Counted from the first letter of the stretch, positions 21,493 to 33,799 are shown. The stretch: DNA of 64,000 nt from Pohlia nutans (GCA_022496805.1 CM040088.1:29270452-29334451); one strand, 5' to 3'. Translations and numbers: made by a program. The notes: generated by a model not told the origin, from the letters alone.

Positions 21493-22041
21493 CCCCTATA
21501 TGCCAAGGGCATTCACAAAAAAATCAAACAACACTTTTATATGGAGATTGCTCATCAATAGCTTTTGAGATATTTTTTGAAATATTTTCAATAAATGTAA
21601 ACATATGTTTCCTATTGGTCCTCAATTTTTCAAATTTTTCAAATGCGTTATAAATTTAATATGATTTTTGAAGTAAAATTCACAAAGAAATTCATATAAA
21701 TTACAAAATTGTTCCAAATAACCAAAAATAATAATTTAAAAGGTTCAAGTTAGAACGAAGAACCAAACGAGAAAATTCAATTAAAAAGATATTCTATAAA
21801 TTTGGAAATTTGATAATGACATATGCTTTGTAGTGTAGTTTGGATTATAACCTCTTGACATTGCAAGTGCAATAAAATACTTAATATTATGATTTTTTCA
21901 AATTTACAAAGTGAAGTAGAAACTAAACTTGATAAGCTCTATTTTCTTAGTTGGACTTGAAAGTAAAAATAATCATCTTTAAAGCTGAAATTGAATTTGA
22001 CCAACCACCATTCACTATTTGGATGCTTGGGCATTTAGGGC
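21493..22041. mobile_element. PB-5 element
   Basis: TTAA (21489-21492) precedes CCCCTATATGCCAAGGGC; the right end is GCTTGGGCATTTAGGGC before TTAA (22042-22045). The inverted ends match imperfectly. At 549 bp it is single-copy in this window. The 83-residue frame at 21402-21653 crosses its boundary and is chance. Confidence 0.7.
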
Positions 22042-22049
22042 TTAAGAAT

Positions 22050-22688
22050 TGAGTTGAGTTCCTCTTTAAAAACTGACCATTTAATAAAAATTCTTGTCAA
22101 CAATTACAAAGAGCACTATGAGAATGGGTGTTCAAGAAATCGTAGGAACCGATTGCACGAGTGTTCAAATAACTCCAATCATTTTGACACTCTCGCAATC
22201 TCTCCCTAAAATCTCTCACACATCCATTCTAGTATTGAAGATTTTAATGCAAGTGAACATATCGTAGTGTACAATTATTGGGGTGTGAATTAATACTAAT
22301 AAAAATACCGCCTGCATAGACTACAAAAGCATGCCGAAAAGACGTACAATGACTAATTTAGTTCATCATGCAGGGTCTTCTTGTATGTCTTTTCGCTAGT
22401 CTACACGTACAATGTTTCTATGCTTTCAGAAGCGCCACGCATACAATGTCCTATGTCATAGCATGCCTTACGTCATAGTATGACTACGGTAGCAATCCTT
22501 TCAGAACAGGGCCTATTCACACTTTACATCGTTCGACTTTTTGACCAGAGTTGGTGGATGTTGAGTGTTCATGCAAAATGAAGCAAGCCAAAGCCGATTT
22601 GCCATGACAGTGAAGGCAAAACTGCTGGTCAATTTTGCCAGTTGCATATTGATGAAGAAATGTAGCCATCTCATCACTCAATAACATA
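22050..22688. other. Interval with inverted words, no gene recognised
   Basis: Around 22315-22500 words such as GCATGCCGAAAAGACGTACA, TGTATGTCTTTTCGCTAGTC and ACGTCATAGTATGACTACGG recur in inverted form and suggest a worn inverted-repeat element. Ends and target duplication could not be set. Confidence 0.35.
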
Positions 22689-22692
22689 TTAG

Positions 22693-23220
22693 ACCCTAAG
22701 TGACCGAACCATATTTTATGGTCGCTGCCCTTTTTACGGGCTGCCTAAGATGAATTTTTTATTTTATGAAAACATAAAAATATTTTCAAATAGGAAATCA
22801 AGTCTACCTTCAAACCCAATTTGAATCTTGTCAATCCGAGTTAAATTCCACCGAGGAATTTTTTTCAAAAACAAAGACCAGAATATCGTCCTAGTGTTAT
22901 AAAATTTACTATTTTGGGAAACTAATGATGTTGAAAATTTTGCCTTTAAAATTTTTAGAGTAGAATGTCTAGGTTTAACCAGTCATACCAAAATCCAAAC
23001 TCCAAAAAAAAATTTGTGATTTTTTTGAATATTAAATGGTTGATGCTTCTAGATTCATTAAACGATTATCTAAAACATTTTTTGAAATTTTGGACTATAC
23101 GGATAATTACTAAACATCATTCTTCTCGTTTTCTCTTTTGGACCAAACTTCATCAAAGTTGTAGAAGTGCATTATATAACACATTTAGATTTTGCCCCAA
23201 CTCCCTATGTTATTTAGGGG
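22693..23220 (+). mobile_element. PB-3 element, copy 3
   Basis: It starts ACCCTAAGTGACCG, then GGTCGCTGCCC...GGGCTGCC as in copy 11517, and ends GTTATTTAGGGG before TTAA (23221-23224). The left flank is TTAG. It is about 528 bp and more diverged from the other two copies. The frame at 22965-23300 runs out of it and is not considered a gene. Confidence 0.7.
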
Positions 23221-23330
23221 TTAAAAGAAAGTCATACCGTAAATCCCTTTGCCGCCTTCTTGTCACTTCTAGAAAAAACAAGGTCGTGAGAACAACGTAG
23301 GTGACATTGACTTGCAAAGAACATCCTTAA

Positions 23331-23827
23331 TCCCTAAATGTCCTCACCCCTCTCTAGATTGGGCAGTTTTGCAAAGATGCATTATAAAATGCAACCAAGA
23401 GGGATATTTTGAACTTGATTTATGAATAAAAGTTGTACATTATGAATTTTAAATTATATCCATATGGTTAGATCTGCGATTTCTATAACCAATATTTGGC
23501 ATAAAATTTGAAACTTGAAATTCAAAAATATTTTGTAATTTGATTATGAATTAGATATTGACAATTTGGAGATGAATTTTTTTGTGATGGGTTGAAATGT
23601 GATATTCTAAGTGCAGTGATTATTGGAGAGTTTTTGGTTGCTTAATTTTATGATTTTATTTTTCCAAGTGCACAAATCATCCCTGTTCTAATTAGATCCC
23701 ACATGCATGAAGCATCTTGCTATAAAATTTTGTTGTATTTTCTTTTTGCAAAAAGTTCATGACCGATTAGAAAACATAGATGAAATTTGTTTATCGTCCA
23801 AAAAATGAATGGTTTGTCCTTTAGAAA
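23331..23827 (-). mobile_element. PB-1 element, copy 5
   Basis: TTAA (23327-23330) then TCCCTAAATGTCCTCACCCC, TTTTGCAAAGATGCATTATA, AAAGTTGTACATTATG and a right end GTCCTTTAGAAA. The TGAA that follows (23828-23831) is also the left flank of the PB-8 copy at 23832. Confidence 0.75.
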
Positions 23828-23831
23828 TGAA

Positions 23832-24051
23832 CCTGCAAAGAACCAGAAAGCCTTCATGTTTTTTGAGCAGTTTTGAGTGGGTCTTATATGAACTTCTTTT
23901 TGTACAAACTTATGTTTTTACTGACCCATACATGCAATGTTCTTCACTAATTCCGGTAATACAAGATTAGTTTCTACCTAAATTATATTTTATACAATAA
24001 GATTGATTGAATTTTTCATTTCAAAACCATGAATCCTTAATCTTTTAGGGG
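23832..24051 (+). mobile_element. PB-8 element, copy 1
   Basis: The right end is CATGAATCCTTAATCTTTTAGGGG before TTAA (24052-24055), here quoted in part: ATCCTTAATCTTTTAGGGG. Homologues are 32659-32931 and 35427-35652, which share GCAGTTTTGAGT, CAATGTTCTTCACTAATT-like words and AAAACCATGAATCC. About 220 bp, non-coding. Confidence 0.65.
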
Positions 24052-24055
24052 TTAA

Positions 24056-24965
24056 ACCTTTGGTAGTATCATCGACCTAATGACAAAAGATACTTGATTG
24101 GAATAACAAATTAATTTATAAATAATATAATCTATAGTAAGTATACCGAAGCCATATACAAATAGTCACCAAACTATAATTACTTTTTGAAAACAAGTGT
24201 TAAGCATGTATTATTACTTTGTTGGTTGGAATCTCTAAATAAGTGATTTGGAAACACAAAAAGATACTTTGTTTGTAGATAGACAAACACGCTACGTGGC
24301 TCTAACACTAAACAATGCAATGAATAGCCTTTAGTAATTAGAACCAAAGTAGCACAAAAATAGGAACATGGGTGTTAAGATCTATGTTTTGAATCATCTT
24401 AAATTTTTTCACTAATGATAGAATTTATTTCATTGTAAACCAAAAACTAAATAAATTGTTACTAACCGAATTATTTTGAGGTTCTTTTGTATACAAATCA
24501 AGATTTTATTTGTCTTGTAAAAATAACACAACAAACAAAAGCACACACCAACTGACTAGGGTAATAACATCACTTTCATATTCAAACCTCGCAGAAAAAA
24601 CACAAACTCAATCAAGTATTTCTCATCCAAGGCCTCCTATAAGAGTTTTAAAGCATATTTGACTACATTGACTTTTAGCATCTACACTATTGGAGCAAGT
24701 GCACAAAGAAAGGTTGGAGGAGCATGCAAATATTGGACCCTCAAACGATCCCACCCCACGATCTTAAGGACACCCATTCTAGTAGTGTAGGAGGAAAGAA
24801 ACGTCGAATTGAAATAGAAATATTGAATGGAGACACACCCATTACCATCTATTTAACTATTTTGTCCTCATGTACTTGCGGTTTGCATTTGTGATCCACA
24901 ATGTACACCACCAGTACATGAGAGCAAAATTGCATTGTGGATGGTAATGGGTATGTATGTCTTCC
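24056..24965. other. AT-rich interval, no gene recognised
   Basis: No supported gene. Around 24840-24955 the words CATGTACTTGCGG...CCACAATGTACACCACCAG and a reverse-like GTACATGAGAGCAAAATTGC suggest a small inverted repeat related to one at 36276-36385. Confidence 0.35.
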
Positions 24966-24968
24966 TTA

Positions 24969-25611
24969 CGGCCGCTTTACACTAGGAGTCGAGCCTATGT
25001 TGATATGTAAAAGGGCTAAAATCCTTGCTTCTCATTGATCGAAAGTTTAAGATTGGGCCCAACCCCTTAATACTAGGAGTCGAGCCCAATGCAACCAAAA
25101 CGTTTTTTACATTAAAACCGACAAGCTCTTAAACAAGCCCAACTTCATTCAAATAAAAAGGCCCAAATGCACATTTCATTAAAACTATAATCTTATTATA
25201 TTTAGTATTTGAGGTTGGACCTAAGGCTAATATGAGCTGATCTTTTTTGTTGAAGTAGGTTCAATAACGACAGGCCCGAATCTCAAGTAGAAAGCAGCTC
25301 TTTGGGCCACTTTACACTAGGAGTCGGGCCCGCGTTGATATGTAAAAGGGCTGAAATCCTTACTTCTCCAGTAGTCGAAAGTCTTAGGTCCAGCCCATCC
25401 CTTTACACTAGGAGTTGAGCCCAATGCAATCAAAACATATTTTACATTAAAACTGACAAGCTCTTAACCTTGGCCGTGGACCCAAGTGCACATTTCATTA
25501 ATCTTATCATATTTAGTGCTTGAGGTTGTGCTTAAGGCTAATATGAGCTGATTTTTATTTTTTGAAGTGGACTCAATAACGACGGCCCGACTCCTAAGTG
25601 TAAAGCGGCCC
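24969..25611. mobile_element. PIF/Harbinger-like composite element, copy H2
   Basis: The outer ends are CGGCCGCTTTACACTAGGAG and, on the right, CTCCTAAGTGTAAAGCGGCC. TTA is duplicated on both sides (24966-24968 and 25612-25614). The inside is two homologous halves in direct orientation (24969-25300 and about 25304-25611), each starting with the TTTACACTAGGAGTCG terminus and sharing TTGATATGTAAAAGGGCT. It is either two tandem copies or a dimer that shares an end. No transposase. Confidence 0.7.
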
Positions 25612-25614
25612 TTA

Positions 25615-26511
25615 AGGTGGTTACCCCATTCCCAACTAGCGCCTTAAACCAACAGCTAGGGCCATTTTCCACAATCAATGCTGCAATGATGTTGGTTTTA
25701 GGATGAGTTACATGTGGAAATGGGTTCTCTCTTGTTGGTTTTAGTATATGTAAGTGTAGTTATGGATTGGTTGTTGTTGGTTTAAGCATCTTTAGTGTCT
25801 GCAATACAAATCTTCTTTAAACAGAAAAAACTCTACCTATGTGGCGTGAATGGGATGTGTCATACTTCAACTTTGAAAATTTATAACTAATTCATTCTTC
25901 ATCCAAAAATTATGTTTCAACTTGTGTTGAAATCTATTTCTTCTTGCCTAACTCTAAAAAAAAAAAAATACTAAATAATATCAATGACTCATATCCGTAT
26001 TTCTTATTCAGTTGGGAATGGGGTAACCACCGTAGTGTAAAAACAATGGTGTGAAAACGATTGTTACCCTTTTTTATTCATGGTGGCATTTGTCATCTCT
26101 GACTTGTGCAGGGCCAAGGGATGGAGCAATTGCATTATAGGCCCTGCACTGTTCAGAGCCCTAATGGCAGGGACTTATCCAACTCCCAGCCAATAATCAT
26201 TGTTCAACTGGAGAGCCCTCTTTCCATAATGCCTGCATGTGTCATTGTAGAGAAGGCCATGTGTTATGTATTTGAAGGTCAACTGATAAGTCATGTACCC
26301 AGCATAGCCACGAGACTTCTCATTCACCTTGGCTTCACAAAAGGTCCCGACACCCATTCCTTTCGATTTTATATAATAGCCGACACTCCTCAAATGATTC
26401 AACTTTAAAGTTCTTTCGTCGATTTTCAACAAAACTGTCAAAAAAGAACAAGGTGGATTGAACAAATTTGAGACCTCTCTTGCAACTTCTCATTGTATTA
26501 TTGTGGGATAG
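25615..26511. other. Interval with unsupported open frames
   Basis: GGTGGTTACCCCATTCCCAA at about 25616 recurs inverted as TTGGGAATGGGGTAACCACC at 26013-26032, bounding a roughly 417-bp inverted-repeat element of unknown class. Overlapping frames on both strands at 26106-26562 have no recognisable domain. Confidence 0.45.
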
Positions 26512-26814
26512 TAGAGTTAACTGAAAAGAGTGTCTCAAAGTGGAAACAAAACTCATACTCACCTTTAACTCGTTTTCAGTTCAAAAAGACGGCAAATCTA
26601 GTCTATGGTGAGTGAAAGAATAATCTAAAGCAAGACCATGCACCGCTTATGGGAGTGGAACTCGTGACCTCCCCAATGCTAATGGAGAGTTCCCACAAGT
26701 TTCCCCAAGCCTAATAAACTATTCATAAAGGAACTATTCATGAATAAATCGATAATATTGGGAAGCAAACTCCGCATTGACTCAGCAGAGTGAGTGCTTG
26801 TTTTCGGTTAACTC
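26512..26814 (+). repeat. M-family inverted-repeat element, copy 3
   Basis: The ends are TAGAGTTAACTGAAAAGAG and CTTGTTTTCGGTTAACTC. The interior contains AAGAATAATCTAAAGCAAG, again an unfilled PB-9 target, and GAGAGTTCCCACAAG. Confidence 0.6.
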
Positions 26815-26815
26815 A

Positions 26816-29182
26816 CCTATCACTAGTGTATATGTTTACTTTTCATAACCTACTCCATGAATTGTGGAACACATGTGTCAATGCATGAGTAGCTACACAC
26901 TCACATGTTAGATCTCATAACTTGTGCCTTCCTCTTTGAACTACTAGTTCACTCCGTACAAGTGTTGTAGGACTAATTTTCTTTCTATATTAGTTCAAAA
27001 AGTGCCGATTCTTAATCGTAGGTTATATCCCATAATTGACTCGAGACTCCCGTCCCTTGCTGGTTATGTAGTCCATAACCTACTTAGATCATATTGTTCA
27101 AAGTAATGCAAAAAGTCTTTTTCTCAATCATGTCTGAAGGTGAAGTTTAAACTTTTTTTCCTTTTTAGAAATAAAAATATATGTTGTGGTTTTTTTGTAA
27201 ATTAGGTTGTTTGAACAAGAGAAGAAATCGTTACCTTACCAAAAAAAAGATTCAAAAAATTAAAACATTCACAATAGCCTATCCAACATTTCCAAAGTTC
27301 GTTTTGGTGAACAATTTACTTTAAAGTTTAATTATACTTTTTGATGGGACATGGGACATTGGACATGGGACATATTTCACTTCTATGTTAGAGCTATTAA
27401 TGATTTAGTTTTTTCTTTCCATCTTGTACCTACTTCTACTTAATAATTTTCAAATAATGAAAATAAACTAGAGTTCTTTTGGAAAAAAATCCTAAATTTC
27501 CAACTTGGTTCTTCAACAGAAATGATTTAACCGTGAAAATCTAAGTGTAAAAACATTTAAACCAAGAGAATTCAAAGTCTATAAACCTAGTATAGCAAAT
27601 TATAATTATAATATTTTTCTTCACTTCAAACACTAGTACTTAGCAATCTATAGGTCAAAATTGTTGAAATTTTTACCACATCTGTCCATTCTAATGTTGT
27701 ACAGGATTTTATGATTATATTTGGGAAAATACCATTAGATTCTATTTTATTTTATGCACTAGAAATGATAGTTCTAGTGTGATTTTGGAACAAAAACACT
27801 TTCGGGTCATAGATTTTTTAACTCTTCACCGATCAATTTGCTCTTATTTCTATATATATATATAAATATATATGACCATGATTATTGTGTCATTCCAGTT
27901 ATGACTTTTAAACCGGAGGTGGTTTAGGCCTTGAAACATGTAAGGTTAATTTGTCAAATTTTGAGTTATGACGGGTTCATTTGTCAACCATTTACAAACA
28001 ACTCTATATTATTTTAAGTGAAGTTGTGACTATTTTAATTAACATAGAACCCTTTATCTATGTCAATTTTACATTTTAGTCCTTTTGCTACAAAGATTTG
28101 GACATATTTGGTAAGGTTTGAAATGAAAAAGTGAATGCTTTTTTCTTCTCACTTGTTTAAATTAGGTTTGTAAATTTTCAATCCTCTTGATTTAAAAGTT
28201 TTGTACTATAGATTTTGAAATTTTAAAGCTTTAGAGTATAGAATTTAGTTCAAAATCTAGGAAAAATATCTGAAAGCAACAACTTTTTTTTCATTATTTT
28301 TTAAATTGTTGAGTGGAAGTAGGTACAAGATGAAAAGATAAGCTAAAGCGTTAATAAATTTACAATGGAATTGAAGAATATCAATCTCAATATTGAGAAT
28401 GTTGTAACAAGAAATTTAAATTTCATGGACCTTTTTAATTGAATAATTATTAAGATTGAGCTCAAAAACAAATCTTACGTGTTAATTGTATGAAAGTATG
28501 TCCCTATTGCTTGCAAAAAAATATTATGTATAATCTTCACACTTTTCTAAAAATAGAATGAAACAAAGTCTTCCATATACATATGAATATTCAAAAAAAG
28601 AAAATAATTAGAGCTTTCGTGTTATGTCATACTGCATTTTGTGCTTAGAAGAACATAACTTTGCTTCCGTATTACCATTCAATAAACATCTATAATATAT
28701 CCAAATAGCTCATTAATTTTCCCATTTTGAAAAAATAAAAATGATTTCAAAGGTACCTACTTAAAATTTCAAATGTTCTACAAGAAAAGAAATAGTACTT
28801 TAGAACCTAAATGCCTGATTTTGACTTATACCGCACAAAGAATTATAATTTTTAAAATTTGGTCGTTAGTAGAGATGTGGAAAGCAGTGGAGCCTTAGCG
28901 CGCGCTCTCTCTCTCCATATATACATATATATAACAAAATGTAGTTTGGTTTTCATGTTATAATTTATTGATTTTCACATTTTTCATATTTAACTTATTT
29001 TGAGTATTTTTAATCATAATTTCCAACCATCTTCAACCATATGTTAGTTTCTCAATTTAATACCTTTAGTAATATTTTATTTTTATTTTTACTTTTATAT
29101 TTTCAATAAAAATTACAGGGCTTCTGTTGTGTTAGAATCAAACTAAAGTTTACAATTTTGGCTTTGTTATGGATGGCATGTC
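26816..29182. other. Long AT-rich interval, no gene recognised
   Basis: Only simple sequence stands out: GGGACATGGGACATTGGACA at about 27344, a (TA)n-like stretch at 27850-27872 and CGCGCGCTCTCTCTCTC at 28899 followed by TATATAC. No credible coding frame on either strand. Confidence 0.4.
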
Positions 29183-29186
29183 TTAA

Positions 29187-29430
29187 CCCCTAACTCCCTA
29201 CAAGTGTCTATATTCTAGATGATGAATGATAAATTTCAATATGATTTCATCCGTGAAGCCACGTTTTGCAAGTAAAAAAAACATTACAAAATTATATGGC
29301 AAGATTTGTAGAAAAGGGATGATTTGTGAAATTTTTATGCTTTGTTTCATGTTGCAGTGATTTACCAAACAATTCTAAAATATTACTTCGAATGTGCTCT
29401 TGAAAAAAACAACTCATAAAATCTCCAAAA
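29187..29430 (+). mobile_element. PB-1 element, 3'-truncated copy 6
   Basis: TTAA (29183-29186) then CCCCTAACTCCCTACAAG, CATCCGTGAAGCC, GAAAAGGGATGATTTGTGAA and CTCATAAAATCTCCAAAAA follow the family order and then stop matching. The right terminus is missing. Confidence 0.6.
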
Positions 29431-30049
29431 AAACAACAAATTCCTAGTCATATATATTATCTACACAATTATAATACTCCAAATTTCCAAATTTCGACAA
29501 ATTTGTCCACTTCAATTAACTAAAATTTGTTCTTTTTAATTTAAAAAATTCAATTTAATTAAAGTCCAAATTTTTAATTGAATAAATTTAATTTTCAATT
29601 GAATAAAGTAATTTTCATGTATTTATGCTTCGTGGGAAAAAATTGCCAAAAATCAACATTTGCACGCATTATAGTACAAAATAAATATTATTTTTAATCC
29701 TTCAAATTATTCATTTCAAATAACACATATCTAAATGTACTTCATATTAAAATTGGTACCAAAATGACATCATTGGATATTCTAAACAAATGTTTTGGAT
29801 TCTTTTAAGTAGTTGGGACAAATTATGGTTTTGTAGAAGAAGTCTCTTTTAAAATATTCAAAACCCTTCAATATTTATGAGAATCTTTTTATTATGTAAT
29901 TCATGAGTGTGAGAAATCAAAACTACATCCGATCGATTCATTTTTATTTTATTTTTATTTTTAAGAAGGTTTCATTCAAAGTTGCCATAGGGACTGATTT
30001 AAGAGTTAAAAGGGCTTTTCGGGGTACCCATATCAGACCATGGTCCACA
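29431..30049. other. AT-rich interval, no gene recognised
   Basis: Strongly AT-rich, with no bounded element and no credible coding frame. Confidence 0.4.
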
Positions 30050-30068
30050 TTTTAAGGATATTTACATT

Positions 30069-30441
30069 TTATTTTATTTTATTTTTTGATACAAATGAAT
30101 GGCTTATTTCCATTTGTACAACAACGATCTACAAACATCAAACTATGAATGAAGAGAGCACGTTCCCAATGATCTCCACGAGTAATTTTTTGGATATTTA
30201 TTTTAACAATATTTGGACTAAACCCAAAGCTCCTAATTAGTTCCAACTAAGAGCGACGCTCCCATTGTAACATGACACCCGGGAGCAATCCTTGTTATGC
30301 TCAGGGTTCCTATCAAGAAGAGAAGTATTAGCCCTCACAACGTGCATCCAATCGGAAACGAACCGCCGCCCTCTTTAGTGCTAATAAGCACTCCTCCTCA
30401 TGGCTATCACCTAGGTAGTTTAAGGTCATTATGGATCACAC
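30069..30441 (-). mobile_element. SINE-A retroposon, copy 2
   Basis: Reading the reverse strand, the head is CATAATGACCTTAAACTACC, followed by GATAGCCATGAGG and a Pol III B-box-like GGCGGTTCGTTTCCG, ending in an A-rich tail (AAATAAAATAAAATAAAATG; the T-rich stretch at 30066-30088). A target duplication of about 18 bp flanks it: TTTTAAGGATATTTACATT at 30050-30068 and TTTTAGGATATTTGCATT at 30442-30459. A tRNA-related SINE is the best reading. The 62- and 66-residue frames within are not genes. Confidence 0.7.
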
Positions 30442-30539
30442 TTTTAGGATATTTGCATTGCAAGCAAACAACAAATGTGCGGTAGTAAGTGGCTAGTTGA
30501 GTGTTTTTCATATCAACATTGGATAATGACTTGTAGAAA

Positions 30540-30957
30540 GAATTTCTAAACTCCAAGATGCCTACAGCCCTTTCCAAATTGGGCAATTTTGCAAATATGC
30601 ATTGTAAAATGCAACTAAGAGGGATAGTTTGAACTTGATGTGTGAATAAAAGTTGTACATTGTGAATTTTAGATTGTATCCGTATGGTTAGATCTATGAT
30701 TTGTATCACCCATAATTTTGTATAAAATTTGAAACTCTAAATTCCAAATTCTTTGTAATACGATTTTGTATTACGATTAAAATATTGACAATCTATGGAT
30801 GAAATCATTCCCTTTCTAATCGGTTGACACATGCATGAAGTTAACTTCCCTTAAAATCTATAGTAAAAAATCCATACTGCAAAAAGTGCATGACGGATGA
30901 GAGATCGTAGATGAAATCTGTACATCATCCAAAAATGGACACTTAGGCAATTAAGGG
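30540..30957 (-). mobile_element. PB-1 element, internally deleted copy 7
   Basis: It holds AAATTGGGCAATTTTGCAAA, AAAGTTGTACATTGTGAATT, CATTCCCTTTCTAATCGG and a right end CACTTAGGCAATTAAGGG before TTAC. It lacks about 150 bp of the middle compared with 33229-33795. The left end is worn. Confidence 0.65.
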
Positions 30958-31001
30958 TTACTATTGTCACCTACGCCAAAAGACTTAGAGGTCGTGAATT
31001 A

Positions 31002-31334
31002 GGGCGGCTTTACATGACAGACCAAAGTCAATTTGGAGCTCTAACATGCTTGAATCCTTGTATGTGATTGGTGTATTTCACTAAACCAACTTCAAGGCCT
31101 TTGCATGACATAGTTAAGCCCATTCCCTAAAATTCATATTCTAATGGGCTGAAATTATATTCTAATACACCAAAGACAAAATCTAACACAACCCCAAAGA
31201 ATAGAATTGGATTGAACCAAAATGGGAACCCAATTCACTTCCCTTGGGCTATGTTAGAGCTCCCTTGCTTCTTGGTTTGAGCCACTATTTCATGTGAATT
31301 GGCTTTGACCTTGGTTTGTCATGTAAAGCGGCCG
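31002..31334. mobile_element. PIF/Harbinger-like MITE, copy H3
   Basis: The inverted ends are GGGCGGCTTTACATGACAGA and TTTGTCATGTAAAGCGGCCG, extended inward by GACCAAAGTCAA and TTGACCTTGG. The flanks are TTA on the left and TAA on the right, so the target duplication is imperfect. 333 bp, non-coding. Confidence 0.6.
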
Positions 31335-31339
31335 TAAGC

Positions 31340-32317
31340 TAATAAATTATGCATACGATGTCATTCACTTAACCAATTAAATTCACACTCTATCAACAAA
31401 ACATCCTTGGATGCTAACTAGGTTTGAGTGTGAGAGCTTTCCATCCAAATTATATTTATTACTAGCGCTTCGCTTCTCTCCACACTACTAGTGACGAAAT
31501 GAAAGGCTTTGAAATTGAAAAGACTCGGAGGGCTAGGTTACTTCACATAATGGTCTTCACGGATATGGGAAGACCATCCAAGTATGTGAAAGGCTAGGTT
31601 ACATCATAGAAAGGTGACATCCTCAAGGAGGTTACTCAATGCATTCAATGCAAACTACGTGCGGCCAAGTGATTTTTCAACCCCCTGTTTACTTTATAAT
31701 GAAGTTTGATTTAGCTTCAAGTTTTTGGATGTTGTCACATAATCATTATGTATTTTCTTATTTTTTTTTTTGATCCCATTAAATTTAACAACACGTATTA
31801 AAACACGATTGAAGATCGAACTTTAATGGTTGTATTTTGGCTTCAAATATTTATCAAAATTGCATTTGGATGACAATAGCATCCAACTTTGGTATACACA
31901 AACTAGAATTGATCCTTCATTTATTGGCAATTTGAAAATATTTTAAATAATACTTTTTACAATCTAAGATAGGGGGTCCAAAAAAAGATTAGTTGTACAG
32001 TGTATTTATTTTCTTAAAGAATTGTAAGTAATTAGTGTGAATAAAGAAAATTCACAATATAAATTTAGGTAGTATAGAAAGACATACTATGATTTTTTTC
32101 AAATTGTTTGATTGATTTTTTACAATGTAAAATAGGGGGTCAAAGATTTGATCATAAATGGTTTAAATACAATAGATACATTGAGTGATCTCTGTGGGGT
32201 GGCGTCATAGAAAAATCTACCCTAGAAATATCAATGACGACTTGTTTACATACTCTATAAGCGTTGGGAATCCACAAGTGGATCTTATAGTCAGAATTAC
32301 AATTGTTTGAAAACCAG
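31340..32317. other. AT-rich interval, no gene recognised
   Basis: GGCTAGGTTACTTCACATAA and GGCTAGGTTACATCATAGAA occur at about 31531 and 31591, a small direct repeat. Nothing else is supported. Confidence 0.4.
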
Positions 32318-32326
32318 CTTTGACCT

Positions 32327-32414
32327 GGTCCGGAATGACCTTAAACTATCCTTCCGCATGATCAACCCTAGTGCAACTTTTGGGATTTCCTTGGAGATTA
32401 TTTCCCTTGTGTGC

Positions 32415-32466
<52 letters not shown>
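32327..32466 (+). mobile_element. SINE-A retroposon, copy 3, with 50-A tail
   Basis: The head GGTCCGGAATGACCTTAAAC matches copy 1. The tail is an uninterrupted run of 50 A at 32416-32465. CTTTGACCT is duplicated on both sides (32318-32326 and 32467-32475). The body is short (about 90 bp). The long clean A run suggests a recent insertion. Confidence 0.75.
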
Positions 32467-32470
<4 letters not shown>

Positions 32471-32658
32471 GACCTAAGGTTGTCACTAGAAATTTTAAGT
32501 AAATGAAAGAGATCTTTTATTCCGCAAGCAAATTAACAACCACACACTACATGTATTGAGCCACGCAGAGACTTGGGTACGGTAAATAGAGATACAAATT
32601 CTTGTTATTTTATCATATGTTGCGTGAGTGATTACCATATGCTCACTACATGTATTAA

Positions 32659-32931
32659 CCCCTAAAGACCCAAGAAACCTACATAGAGCACCATGTTTTA
32701 TTTTACTTTTTTAACAATTTTTAGTACGTCCTATGTATACTTCCATTTGTTTGAATCAAATTGTTTATTGACTAACACGTGCATTGTTCTTCACTAATTT
32801 CAATGACATAAAAATTGGTTCCATCTAAATTATATTTTCCATCTAAACTATATTTTCCATCTAAATTATATTTTCCACTGTATGATTGAATGAATGTGTC
32901 ATTTTAAATCCATGATTCCTTGGTCACTGCG
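32659..32931 (+). mobile_element. PB-8 element, copy 2
   Basis: TTAA (32655-32658) then CCCCTAAAGACCCAAGAAAC, sharing GCATTGTTCTTCACTAATTT and AATCCATGATTCCTTGG with the other PB-8 copies. The right end is worn. It contains three 18-bp tandem repeats of CCATCTAAATTATATTTT at 32821-32874. Confidence 0.6.
32821..32874. repeat. Three 18-bp tandem repeats
   Basis: CCATCTAAATTATATTTT occurs three times in tandem; the middle copy has one change. Other PB-8 copies have a single unit, so this expanded after the families diverged. Confidence 0.85.
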
Positions 32932-33228
32932 AGATTAAAAAACAAAATTAACAACGAACAAGATTCCAAAAATAATAATTTTGGTGTCATTGTGCAAAGC
33001 TTTAATTTTTCTTGATTAAAAAAACATATTTTTATAATCATTAAATATGAATAAATGAGTAAGATAAATGTTTAGATTTCTTTTAGAAACACTAATTTTG
33101 TATTTATTTTAAAATTTGTTATAAACTAAGGGAACATTTCAATTTTTAAATTGGACACAATCGGTAAAAATTCAAAAAGCCCTTATATGTCATAATTAGA
33201 GAGCGTAACGGAATTGGGTAACATTAAC

Positions 33229-33795
33229 CCCTAAACGTCCTCACCCTTGTCCAGTTTGGGCAGTTTTGAAAAGATGAATCATAAAATGCAACTAAGATGG
33301 ATATTTTGAACTTGATGTATGAATAAAAGTTGTACGCTATTAATATTAGATTCTATCCATATGGTTAAATCTGTGATTGTTTAACCAATATTTTTCTATA
33401 AATTTTGGAATATAAAATTCAAAATTATTTTGTAATTTGATTATGAATAAGATATTGACAATTTGTGGATGAAATTTGTTGTGATGGGTTAAACTATAAT
33501 ACTCTAAGTGTAGTGATTTTTGGAGATTTTTTGTTTGCTTAATTTTATGAGTTTTTTTCTTCAAGAGCACTTTTAGACTAAAATCTTCAAATTTTTTGGT
33601 GAAACACTACAACATAAAATGAGGCATAAAGTTTCACAAATCACCCCCTTCCTAATCGGATGACACATGCACGAAGTTAACTTCACATTAAAAAATTCAC
33701 TAAAAAAATATATCTGCAAAAAGTGCATGATGGACGAGAAATCAGAGTTTGATTCTATACATCATGCAAAATATGCATGGTTGGGTAGTTAAGGG
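33229..33795 (-). mobile_element. PB-1 element, copy 8
   Basis: TTAA (33225-33228) then CCCCTAAACGTCCTCACCC; the right end is TTGGGTAGTTAAGGG before TTAC. It is 567 bp, essentially full length, and aligns with the reverse complement of 14159-14726. The frame at 33346-33570 is AT-rich and not a gene. Confidence 0.75.
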
Positions 33796-33799
33796 TTAC

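Noticed and set aside
26106..26562. Overlapping frames of 75 to 100 codons on both strands
   Set aside because: No domain, no splice context, and three frames in different registers over the same bases.
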